Source: Protonemura montana (lineage: Eukaryota; Arthropoda; Insecta; Plecoptera; Nemouridae). From it: 64,000 nucleotides of DNA. A model generated the notes under the pieces. That model did not search any database and was not told the origin of the DNA. It was given only the letters and a program-made list of their open reading frames with translations. The stretch is from NCBI GenBank assembly GCA_947568835.1, contig OX387603.1:2891701-2955700 (forward strand). The letters are read 5' to 3'. Numbering within the stretch: the stretch's first letter is position 1; each line of letters opens with the position of its first letter. A program made the position numbers and the translations under genes. Positions 1 through 10,988 of the stretch are shown in pieces.

Positions 1-478
1 CAATTATGTCTACTTTATCTAATCTTCGCCAACTAGTTTTATGCAATGCAATGCAATGTTATGATATGTTTTTCAGTTTTGGTCGGTTTTGTTTGAGAAT
101 GAATCAATCTCTTGAAGATGACAAGGAGTGCCTCGTTGAAACGTCGAGACGTGAGACCCTTCCGAGGGCCGCAAACATCTTCAACGCAGAGCAAAACCGA
201 AAAACACCACAACATCAAACCATGGCTCTAAAAACAATCACTGAACTTGACAATGCAATGTTTATATTTTTGTGGTTCTTTTGTTTTCAGAGAAAAGTCA
301 CGACACCCTTAGTGAACATTGGGTGCGAAACGTGGGAAAAAGTGGTTATCTTTTTTTACCTTAGCATTAAAAAACCCAGCCGAGAATAGTTTTATTCCGT
401 ATATTTTATTAAGAATTTACTAATTCCATGAAATTTCATGAGAGTTAATTTAGTTTATAAAACCAACACGTCAGGGTG
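1..478. other. Left edge, no gene recognised
   Basis: An open frame on the plus strand covers most of this stretch but matches no family I know. Its second half (about 255-395) is a diverged copy of the fold-back repeat arm seen at 18229-18366, including the words TGTGGTTCTTTTGTT and TTAGCATT. I therefore treat the frame as chance. Confidence 0.6.
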
Positions 479-2391
479 TAAGTGCCTATCACTTTTAAAT
501 AAAAGTTCGGTACAAGGAAGCGAAGTGCCTATCACTTTTAAATAAAAGTTCGGTACAAGGAAGGGAAGTGCCTATCACTTTTAAATAAAAGTTCGGTACA
601 AGGAAGCGAAGTGCCTATCACTTTTAAATAAAAGTTCGGTACAAGGAAGCGAAGTGCCTATCACTTTTAAATAAAAGTTCGGTACAAGGAAGCGAAGTGC
701 CTATCACTTTTAAATAAAAGTTCGGTACAAGGAAGCGAAGTGCCTATCACTTTTAAATAAAAGTTCGGTACAAGGAAGCGAAGTGCCTATCACTTTTAAA
801 TAAAAGTTCGGTACAAGGAAGCGAAGTGCCTATCACTTTTAAATAAAAGTTCGGTACAAGGAAGCGAAGTGCCTATCACTTTTAAATAAAAGTTCGGTAC
901 AAGGAAGGGAAGTGCCTATCACTTTTAAATAAAAGTTCGGTACAAGGAAGCGAAGTGCCTATCACTTTTAAATAAAAGTTCGGTACAAGGAAGCGAAGTG
1001 CCTATCACTTTTAAATAAAAGTTCGGTACAAGGAAGCGAAGTGCCTATCACTTTTAAATAAAAGTTCGGTACAAGGAAGCGAAGTGCCTATCACTTTTAA
1101 ATAAAAGTTCGGTACAAGGAAGCGAAGTGCCTATCACTTTTAAATAAAAGTTCGGTACAAGGAAGCGAAGTGCCTATCACTTTTAAATAAAAGTTCGGTA
1201 CAAGGAAGGGAAGTGCCCATCACTTTTAAATAAAAGTTCGGTACAAGGAAGCGAAGTGCCTATCACTTTTAAATAAAAGTTCGGTACAAGGAAGGGAAGT
1301 GCCTATCACTTTTAAATAAAAGTTCGGTACAAGGAAGCGAAGTGCCTATCACTTTTAAATAAAAGTTCGGTACAAGGAAGGGAAGTGCCCATCACTTTTA
1401 AATAAAAGTTCGGTACAAGGAAGCGAAGTGCCTATCACTTTTAAATAAAAGTTCGGTACAAGGAAGCGAAGTGCCTATCACTTTTAAATAAAAGTTCGGT
1501 ACAAGGAAGCGAAGTGCCTATCACTTTTAAATAAAAGTTCGGTACAAGGAAGGGAAGTGCCTATCACTTTTAAATAAAAGTTCGGTACAAGGAAGCGAAG
1601 TGCCTATCACTTTTAAATAAAAGTTCGGTACAAGGAAGCGAAGTGCCTATCACTTTTAAATAAAAGTTCGGTACAAGGAAGCGAAGTGCCTATCACTTTT
1701 AAATAAAAGTTCGGTACAAGGAAGCGAAGTGCCTATCACTTTTAAATAAAAGTTCGGTACAAGGAAGCGAAGTGCCTATCACTTTTAAATAAAAGTTCGG
1801 TACAAGGAAGCGAAGTGCCTATCACTTTTAAATAAAAGTTCGGTACAAGGAAGGGAAGTGCCTATCACTTTTAAATAAAAGTTCGGTACAAGGAAGCGAA
1901 GTGCCTATCACTTTTAAATAAAAGTTCGGTACAAGGAAGCGAAGTGCCTATCACTTTTAAATAAAAGTTCGGTACAAGGAAGCGAAGTGCCTATCACTTT
2001 TAAATAAAAGTTCGGTACAAGGAAGCGAAGTGCCTATCACTTTTAAATAAAAGTTCGGTACAAGGAAGCGAAGTGCCTATCACTTTTAAATAAAAGTTCG
2101 GTACAAGGAAGCGAAGTGCCTATCACTTTTAAATAAAAGTTCGGTACAAGGAAGGGAAGTGCCCATCACTTTTAAATAAAAGTTCGGTACAAGGAAGCGA
2201 AGTGCCTATCACTTTTAAATAAAAGTTCGGTACAAGGAAGGGAAGTGCCTATCACTTTTAAATAAAAGTTCGGTACAAGGAAGCGAAGTGCCTATCACTT
2301 TTAAATAAAAGTTCGGTACAAGGAAGGGAAGTGCCCATCACTTTTAAATAAAAGTTCGGTACAAGGAAGCGAAGTGCCTATCACTTTTAAA
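479..2391. repeat. 43-bp satellite array, about 44 monomers
   Basis: Head-to-tail monomers of exactly 43 bp, each containing GTGCCTATCACTTTT, the AT-rich core TTTTAAATAAAAG and GTTCGGTACAAGG. Monomers differ mainly at one C/G position (AAGCGAAG or AAGGGAAG) and one T/C position (GCCTATC or GCCCATC). The rare variants at 908, 1209, 1295 and 1381 recur 946 bp later (22 monomers) at 1854, 2155, 2241 and 2327. The array ends 94 bp from the stop codon of OR1. No coding potential is visible. Confidence 0.97.
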
Positions 2392-2484
2392 AGTCTGGAT
2401 TTCATGAGCCGAGTGTTGTATGACATGGTAGTTTTCATCCACGCAGTAATAGCAAGCGTAGTTCAGTCCAAAGAAGGCGTGGAT

Positions 2485-3334
2485 TTAAGACATCACTTCC
2501 AGAAGCACCATCAGGTATGAGTAAGCCGTGTTGACGATCTAGAAAGTAGCAGCAAGAGTTGGAACGACCTTTAGCCCCTACGTCCGGGGTTGGTACTAGT
2601 AAAGCAAGGACAGCAGAGAGACAACAAATTCGGTCCGAAAAGCTGACTATCGATTTGATTTTGAGGACGTAAGTCAACTCTTTATTCATTTCAAGCGTTC
2701 TTGGTCCCAGACCTAGACCTAGACCTAGACCCAGACCTTTCAAGCATAATCTTGGTAATTTCTTTGGTAATTTTTTTACAGCCAGTCAAGCCAGACATAG
2801 ACATAGACTAGTAAAGATAACAGAACTTTAGGAAAAAAAGTTGGACAAATTTAGCGCCATGTTTCTGGTCTATTAGGGTAAAGAACATCGAAATCTCACG
2901 CTGAGGAACGTCTCTGCGCTGAGTGGGTAAAGACCGAACGCGGAGAGCTGCAGCGGAATCTGCACTCGATGAATCAGCAGCTTCAGACTGGACCTGGTTT
3001 CCGGCAGCACGACCTTCTCGTGCCAGCCGCAGCCGTATGCTGTCGCTGCCAACGCACCGCTCTGAAGCACACAACCAATACCGAGGGGGATTTAGGTGAG
3101 CGAGCGTCGTTTTAACACACTAATCGACATTGAAGGAATCGCTGCTGAAAATATCGCATGAAGAAAAATTGAGAGATAACTAGCTACAAGTGCGATTAAT
3201 CTGCAAGAAGAATCAAAAGAACATTTCTTAATTCCCAAAAGACGATGGCTACACCCAGAAACAGAACAATTTGGGTCGATAAATGTGTTAAAATAAGAGA
3301 TATATGCTTTGGTTATCTCGTATAATTAATAATA

Positions 3335-3367
<33 letters not shown>

Positions 3368-5122
3368 TAATGTTTATTGACAGTATACATTTAAATAAAA
3401 TGTTATGTTTCGTCATGTGGTTCAGTTAAAAGTAAATTACAATCTATATACATTTCCTATAGAATTCGTCGATTCCTTCTGTTTAAATGCGCACTTAAAG
3501 ACAAAATTACTATTTTATTTTTTATTTTATTTTATTTTAGAAACCTACCGCCGCCTCGACTCGGTCCCCGTAGACGCAATAGAGGAACAGCTGACCGCAG
3601 TTTGACAGTGCGTACATGATGAACATCCTCCTGCGGGACGAGTCCAGTGGCACCTGGTGGAAGATATCAGCACCACTTTGCAAAATGTTCAACTCTCTCA
3701 AATTAGTACCCATTGTTTGACGCAAGACGACAATCGCTAGAAACGAGCCGTGAAGTTTTTAAATGAGACAAGAAATATCGCCATGAAATTACCGCTACGA
3801 ACACGAACGATGAGAAACTTAAGACTAGCGCCATGATCGTGAATTCCATCATGAGAATCGGCGAGTAGAGATCTTGCAACGCGTCACCCATTCTAAAATA
3901 ACAGACGAATTAATTAGGCACAGCCTTCCTAGACTCTGCCCTGGAAAACATTTGAAAAAAACAAAATAAATCCGAGTCCAAATTTCGATAACATAATTTC
4001 GATACTGTTCACTATTCGTCTAAGGCGTATCTTCAGTTCACATCTGAATGGTTTATGGCATTTAAACGCAAAGCAATTAGACTCTCTAGCCTTTAGGCTG
4101 AAGTATATGCCCAGAAAACCATGTTATTTTGGTACAAAGCAAAAAAGAAACTAAATTTTCTTGGACATATCTAACCTAACTCGTTGCATACGGGCTTTCA
4201 AACCAGTAAATATCGATGGTTTAGCAAAACAACTTTATAATAAAAAAATTCTCAGGTATAGAATTTATTAATTGGTAACATACCTTATGACTTTTTGGTG
4301 ATACATAATGACCGCTTTGAGTCTTTCGGCATAAAGTCTTCCTTCCGGTCGACTATTTTTCTTCTGTGGCCGGCGTCCTTTCCAAGATGAGCTTAGCTGC
4401 TCACCTTCATCTTCACAGTTGTCAGCATCTTCAGGCTCACTGAAAACCCTTCCCAAAGCCAACCCAAAGTGCTTCAACTGACAGATGTGCAGTGACAACA
4501 GCGAGAAGAAGAAAGCGTCGAAAGCAACCAACCGCGACATGATCAGTACCGACGAGACACCTCTAAATACGATGACCATCTCATAGGCAGGACTCAGCAG
4601 GGGATCGAACGGGTACCATGCAGGAATGAGCAGGTACCGGCCGCCGTTCTCATCCTGGCTGGCAGCGATCAAAGGCATCACGTTGCTGGTGAGGGGTGGA
4701 AATGCCAACGACATCAGCAGGGAAATTGACAAAAACTTCATAAATCGCATTTCACCACGAAAGATCGTTTTCAAATCGCAATCGGTTTGTAGGTTTTGAA
4801 AGGATTGGTTCCAGAGCTGGAAGTACTCTTGGAAATCGCTGCGTTTCCATCGTAAGTACATCATCTTCAAGGTGGTGTTGATGACGGTCAGGGTGATCGA
4901 GAGGCTGACGCACTTTTCGGTCAGCGTTGAACTGGTAGAAAAGAGGCCGAGAATGTACGAGATAAGGCTGGCGAGAACGAAAAAGTCGCCACTGGTTCTG
5001 AAAATGGTGAATGCTATCGATATTTTCTTCGAAGAGATGATTTTTGGTACGTTTAGACCGGTTATCAGGTTTAATTTCATGTTGAAAGAGTTGCTTTCGA
5101 AGATGAAGCTTTTCTCTGGCAT
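2485..5122 (-). CDS. Odorant receptor OR1 (7tm_6 family), five exons
   Basis: Seven-transmembrane ligand-binding subunit of the insect odorant-gated cation channel, expected in the dendritic membrane of olfactory neurons together with Orco. Exons (5' to 3'): 5122-4284, 3892-3793, 3653-3549, 3061-2900, 2538-2485, giving 419 aa with intron phases 2,0,0,0 and GT/AG sites throughout. The long first exon holds the N-terminal membrane segments and the family word PAWYPFDPLLSPAYE. Exon 3 gives CVYGDRVEAA, exon 4 has YGCGWHEK then HRVQIPLQLSAFG and the ETF motif, and the last exon encodes IVNTAYSYLMVLLEVMS. Length fits the family (about 370-450 aa). The ATG is the first Met of the open frame. No disabling change seen. 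Ligand unknown. Confidence 0.9.
2704..2738. repeat. Short hexamer repeat in OR1 last intron
   Basis: Tandem AGACCT units with one variant, inside the intron between OR1 exons 4 and 5. Confidence 0.8.
3320..3372. repeat. AAT microsatellite
   Basis: Mostly uninterrupted AAT triplets in the intron between OR1 exons 3 and 4. Confidence 0.9.
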
Positions 5123-6130
5123 CTTGCAGATGATTGTTGGTTTGATTTAGTATTTATTAAAGTATAGAGGATTGATTAAGCTGGTGATCTGATTTATTCC
5201 AAACTCTAGCTCAATTTCAACAGCTTTGAAGGAAGAAGAATTTGCTCCGCTAAATTTAGTTTTGCTTGACAATGACAGCAAAGTTTACAAATGATTACTT
5301 TTCTACTTCACTCGTAAATGGTAACTGGTCATTATTTATACTAAATAAATAAATAACAATAGAAATGGTGTACGAAATTGTGTCCACTGTTGGTTAGCTT
5401 GAAGTAGCCACTCTGCACCCAAGACCTCCGAATGGTAAAACGTAGACTGCAGTAAACCTGGTCTAAACTCTCTGGTTTTAGCATTTTTAACCCAACAATT
5501 ACTTATCAATTAGCAATCAAATGGGAATCACCGTTAGTTTAAATGCTTTATTCTGTGAATTCTGTCTGCACGAATAATAATTACTATAATATGCAAAGTG
5601 TAGGTTGTCTGATTCAACCAATAGTTTTACAAAAATCCAGAACATAATTATTGCTTAAATATTAGCTGAATCATGTCTCTCAGAAATAAATCAGCTACCA
5701 CCAGAAATTTAAGTTTGTTATGCGAATAAATCTTCGGCACGGCATTGCAATGATTATACTAATTACGCACGGTGTACCAATATTTATTCAAATCGAAGGG
5801 TAGCTTTATATCAACTAGACCTTTGTTAGGTACCTGAACATTCAATGATATGATTGCCTAATGTTTTGTTCAGCAAGTGGTTAATGGTATTTCCAGGTGA
5901 TTTTAATTATGTACGCCTGGTAATCATTGTCTCCTTTCTGCGATTAAAATTGATATTTCGGAAAAATTAAACACTCGAAATTGTGCGACAAAAGACTGCC
6001 ACAGATAACGCACACAAATATTATTTTTGAAAAAAGATGCCTTAATTGTGAAATATTAAACTGCAAAAGCTTGCAGTTTGCAGAGCGTTTATTATAATTA
6101 AAACCAATACTCTCTCAAGAACTTGTACCC
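5123..6130. other. Intergenic, upstream of OR1
   Basis: AT-rich sequence with short frames only. No coding region, RNA gene or clear promoter motif recognised. Confidence 0.6.
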
Positions 6131-6475
6131 ATGATTGTTTTTAGACTCATGTCTACTTGATGTACCCTTAGCACTGGCATTTTCAATACACATAATTGGT
6201 TAGTTAGTAAAAAAAAAAACCAATTTGTTCGGGATTTTATTTCAGAAAATACATAATACATTGGTTTTTTAGTTATTGACTCTGATTATTTTATAAAGAT
6301 GCATTTAGGAAGCTTGAACTTGGTAATTGTTATAATTTTTTGTGGTTCTTTTCTTATCGGAAAATTGTCAGGACTGATCTAACCCTTGATAAAGTAACAG
6401 GTACAAGTTACGAAACGTTGGGAAATTTAGTTGTTCTTCACTTAGCATTGAAAACCCAGTTGAAATAATTTTTGT
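6131..6475. repeat. Fold-back repeat family copy
   Basis: Carries the family edge TTTTTAGACTCATGTCTACT at its left and the arm words TTGTCAGGACTG, ACGAAACGTTGGGAAA and AACCCAGTTGAAATA at its right. Part of the left arm has been lost. It lies 120 bp past the OR2 stop codon. Confidence 0.8.
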
Positions 6476-6596
6476 CGATTTCTTAGCTTCTTTCTGCAAC
6501 GAGTCTGTACGGCGACGTACCCCCTGAGCTGCAAGACATCGCCCCCAGGATCGCCTCTGTCACTCCTTGGTTGGGTTGGGCGACGTTTTAACTGTC

Positions 6597-9516
6597 TTAT
6601 GGCAATATTTCCTTTAGAACCATGAAGAACGTATATGCTGCGTTTATAATCTGAAACAAATGAAACACGGTGTCGCTCTGGGTCAAGAAAAGCAGGAGTG
6701 ATAATTATTATTTATACAGAATCATTTGTTTCTCTAGTGTTTTCCAAAAAGAAGCTAAAAACCAGCCAGCAATTGATGGTAGAAGAGCAAGGCTGAAAAA
6801 ATGAGCGACCGAATGCAGGACCCTACAACTACGGACTGGAAAATGTTTTGACCATGCACACCTGTTTAAACTTTTAGCCTGAAATCAGAAATCTATTTTT
6901 GTAGCAAATTCAAACGCTAGAAATCGGTCATCGGAAGAGCTCCCACCCAATCAAGTAGATCGATTTGTTTTCATGACGCAGTTGATATTTCCGGGGTCAA
7001 GTTTCACCCAATAAAAGGCCAGGACGAAACAATCTTCAGCTCCGGTTTACCTTCACAAACGTCTCTGCGTTGAGCGGGTAAATACCGAATGCGGAGAGCT
7101 GCAGCGGAGTCTGCACTCGATGGATCAGCATCTTCAGACTCGACCTGGTTTCCGGTAGTAAGTCCTTCTCGTGCCAGCCGCAGCCAAACGCAGTCTCGCG
7201 CAGTGACAAGCTCTGCGCAGGCGTAAAGTGTGGTTCAATTGAGTGGAGTCTCATCCGAGGCACAATATTTTGTACGGCTCTTTTTTAATTGATTTTTTAT
7301 TCTAAAAAGAAATTTTTTCTGTAATTTGTAGTTTTTTTTTTAAATGACAGATGGTTCCGCTCATCCCCAAAGGACCAGTGGCGCTTCTGCTGGTAAAATA
7401 TGTTACCTCTCTGAATGGAGTATAGCACACACGCACCTTTTACACATGCGTTTCGTGTTTGTTTTCTAGAATTTCTTTGTTCTAGACTAAATAATAGCCA
7501 AGTGTTTACCGCGGTCTTCAGTCGGTCTCCATAGTTGCAGTAGAGAAACAGCTGAACGAGATTCGTCAGCACGAACATCACGAAAATCTTTCTTGGCGTC
7601 TAATCCAGTGCCACCTGTTGCTCGTGGACACCGCAAGTGAAAACCAGAAACAGATCACATGAGGATCTCAAACCTAACCATCCATGACCCGTGCCAAGTC
7701 TTTGCACCAATGTATTTATTTCCAGCGAAGGCACTGTTTTTTAAATTTGGGGATTTCTGTCATTATTCATAATAACTTGATGAAATCTTGCCGAACACAG
7801 GCTTACTACTGAATAATAAATAATTACCAATCGATAGTTAATACTTTTGCAAGCAGTCATTCGACCATAGGAAATAGCGATGTGCTTTTGGCCTGGACGG
7901 GAGCTGGAGGGTGGAGAACTTACGGCAACGACGGTGAACATGGCGAAGCATAGGACCAGTGTCATCATAACGAACTCCACCAAGAGCACGGGGGAGTAGA
8001 GGCGTTGTAGGAGCTCGCCGACCCTGCAACGGTAAGCAGTGGGGAAGACGTTGCAAGTGTATCGACCCCTGACTAGAAAATCTCTGCCATTTCTTGGTAT
8101 TTTTATGAGCAGCAACAATTGTTTTAAATGCATACTTAAATACAAGCAGCCGTCAAAAATCATAGCAATTGAAGGAATTTTAACATTTTTTTTGTGGGGT
8201 GTTCAAGAAATCGATGTAATTGCAAAGGAACTCATCACTTATTCAACATATTAAATATATATTAAAGGGGTTTAATATTTTAACTGTGAGGGTTCGTGGC
8301 CAGACCACTAAAGATATCACTTAATTGTTATAACAAAATTTCCTAAAGGTGACACGAAAATTGTTGATTTCAATAGAGAAGTCGCTTGATTAGTAGAGAG
8401 CTTAAAAAAAAACGCTCAGAAAAACAAAGAAAAGTGATTTTGTCACGTAGTCAAATTTATTTTTCACTCCGCTCATCCATTTATCTATAACTCTGAGAAT
8501 GTATCCCCTGGAGGTCCTTGGAGGTCCTTGGAGGTCATTAAAATGCGACAACGTAAACGTCATCAACTGAAACTCACATACCTCTCGGCGCGGCCACAAT
8601 TCCTTTGATCAGTCCCGCCCATCTCAGAAATCTGCCCTAGCTCACCTCCAACGTCTTACCTTACAACACCTTGATGATATTTCACCCATTCGCCAAGACG
8701 AGCAGCATACTCGTCAGCGTTCGATGGTCGCTTCGGTGCAGACATTCTTTGTCGCCCACCGCTCACCTCGTTCCAGCCACACATTAGCACAGATTCACCT
8801 CCAATGTAAAAATCATCCGGCTCCTTAAAAACCCGGTCAAGACAAAATTGTAAATGCTTCAACTGACAAATATGCAGCGACGCCAGCGAAAAGAAGAATG
8901 TGTCGAAAGCCACCAGTCGGGAAGTGACAGCAAACGCAGCCAGTGTCCTGTAGACAGCGACCATTTCATACGCTGGACTCAGTAGAGGATCGAACGGAAA
9001 CCAGGCTGGCATCAGAAGAAAACGCCCTCCGTTTGCGGTACCAGTCGCTAGCAGAGGAAGCAAATTGCTGGGCACTGGAGGCACGGCGATGAAAGTAAAT
9101 AAAAGCACTGTCAAATACTTCAAGCGTCGCATTTCTGCCCCGCGAAGGTTCCTCAGTTCTGTCGAGTCCAGTTGCTGAAACGTTGCGTTCCAAACTTGAA
9201 GGAAATCGTTGAAATCTTTTCGACGAAATGCCAAGTATGTAATTTTCAGAGATGAGTTGATTATTGTCAATGTTATTGTGAAACTGGTGAATTTCTCCAC
9301 GAGTGTTGTTTTGTTTGAGAACAGGCCTAGCGTGTAAGAAACCAGAAGTGTGAAGATGAAGACATCACCGACTGCTCTGAAGATTGCGTGTGCTTTTGCT
9401 GCAATCTTCTTGGTTGGCGTATCTTGGTCAATGCTTGGTATGTAGAGTCCTGTCAGAAGATTGAGACGTATGTTGAATGCGTTGAGGGTAAAGATGCTTC
9501 CCTTGCTGTCGGCCAT
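6597..9516 (-). pseudogene. Odorant receptor OR2 (7tm_6) with in-frame TAG
   Basis: Paralogue of OR1 and OR3 with the same five-exon plan: 9516-8660, 8023-7924, 7614-7510, 7212-7051, 6650-6597, and phases 2,0,0,0. It would encode 425 codons. Family marks: PAWFPFDPLLSPAYE in exon 1, RLYSPVLLVEFVMMTLVL in exon 2, CNYGDRLKTA in exon 3, FGCGWHEK and HRVQTPLQLSAFG in exon 4, and IINAAYTFFMVLKEILP in the last exon. Codon 5 of exon 3 is TAG (7600-7602), where OR1 has TCG and OR3 has GAA. All splice sites and the remaining frame are intact, so the lesion is young, a segregating null allele, or a sequencing error. If translated to the TAG the receptor would lack its C-terminal membrane segments. Confidence 0.85.
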
Positions 9517-9971
9517 GGCAAAGTTCCCCGATTGATTAAAAGTTTAACCTCGAATGAGAACTCGATGCATACTAATGTAGCTCTCGTTAGTTAGGAAACT
9601 AAAGGCCCAGTTTCTCGCTGTTATTTAATATTTTATAAAGAAATTGCCTGCCACGAATTTGAAAAAATAATGTTTTAACATTTAAAAACAGATTGTGGTA
9701 TCATTAATGAGCTCGATGCCTGGCATTGCAGTTGCAGATACCTTGTGTTTAATTCACTGATGACTTCAAAAGAGTCATCATTAATGCAAGAAGGTGACTA
9801 TGGGTGTTTATTTCCCACAAACGACTGCGTGTGGGGATGTGGAATAAATGATCGACGCCACGGTTTAGCCTTGGCGTTTTAATTTAAAGCGACACAAAGA
9901 TTGCAGCAGACGCCAAGTTGGTTCATGAGTTTCAGAACTAATTCCCACTTCTAAAATCCGCATGAAACCTA
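9517..9971. other. Intergenic, upstream of OR2
   Basis: No gene recognised. It ends at the TA dinucleotide duplicated by the TIR element. Confidence 0.6.
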
Positions 9972-9994
9972 CACTGCAAAAAAAAGTGTCTGAC
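9972..9994 (+). repeat. Left terminal inverted repeat
   Basis: Pairs with 15275-15297 at 22 of 23 positions. The A-rich run after CACTGC is the only difference. Confidence 0.9.
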
Positions 9995-10121
9995 AATCGG
10001 ACGATTTTGGTGTCTAAACTTGCTTTCCAGAATAGGACGAAAATAGGGGTCTGATTTTCATCAGACACATGGGTGTCCGATGTTCAGACGGCGTTTCTAT
10101 CTTAATATCAGACGCTTTTTT

Positions 10122-10286
10122 GTCTGATAGAATAGGGTTATGGGATCTTTAAGAATGATTCAAGAAGCGTCTGATATTAAGACCATTCCTTGTCTGATAG
10201 AATAGGGTTATGGGATCTTTAAGAATGATTCAAGAAGCGTCTGATATTAAGACCATTCCTTGTCTGATAGAATAGGGTTATGGGAT
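10122..10286. repeat. 70-bp tandem repeat in left subterminal region
   Basis: Two full copies and a partial third of a 70-bp unit starting GTCTGATAGAATAGGG and containing CGTCTGATATTAAGACC, itself made from the subterminal CAGACG word. Confidence 0.9.
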
Positions 10287-10335
10287 CAGAAGAATTCATT
10301 GGACAATACGAGTTTATAATGATAACGAAGAGTTT

Positions 10336-10848
10336 GTTTTAATCAAAGCAATGCATTTTTGGCAACAAATGGTAAGCTTAAGTAACTAGGTTCCCTAATG
10401 GGGAAATGTGTAATTTCACCTGCTGCAACAAATGGCAGCATATTAATAAGATAACTCTATTACAATCACATAGTATAGTGTGGTGTGCTCTATAAAACAG
10501 CTAGGTGTTTTAATCAAAGCAATGCATTTTTGGCAACAAATGGTAAGCTTAAGTAACTAGGTTCTCTAATGGGGAAATGTGTAATTTCACCTGCTGCAAC
10601 AAATGGCAGCATATTAATAAGATAACTCTATTACAATCACATAGTATAGTGTGGTGTGCTCTATAAAACAGCTAGGTGTTTTAATCAAAGCAATGCATTT
10701 TTGGCAACAAATGGTAAGCTTAAGTAACTAGGTTCTCTAATGGGGAAATGTGTAATTTCACCTGCTGCAACAAATGGCAGCATATTAATAAGATAACTCT
10801 ATTACAATCACATAGTATAGTGTGGCGTGCTCTATAAAACAGCTAGGT
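10336..10848. repeat. 171-bp tandem repeat, three copies
   Basis: Three nearly identical 171-bp units beginning GTTTTAATCAAAGCAATGC, in the left arm of the TIR element between the subterminal repeats and the 3' end of the minus-strand gene. Only a few substitutions separate the copies. Confidence 0.95.
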
Positions 10849-10988
10849 TCCAAGTTGGCAAGCCTAGCATTAATTGAAAGCCAAATGGTATCTTGGTCCT
10901 AAAAAGAAGGTAATACAAAAAGATGAGTACCTACTAAATAATCATATCGTTAAAAAAAACTAAATGATAGAATTTTTGGAGAAAACCT

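Noticed and set aside
6-389. Open frame of 127 codons at the left edge
   Set aside because: No recognisable domain, and the second half is fold-back repeat sequence.
479-2391. Regular 43-bp repeats as a CRISPR array
   Set aside because: Units are contiguous with no unique spacers, and the DNA is eukaryotic. It is a satellite.
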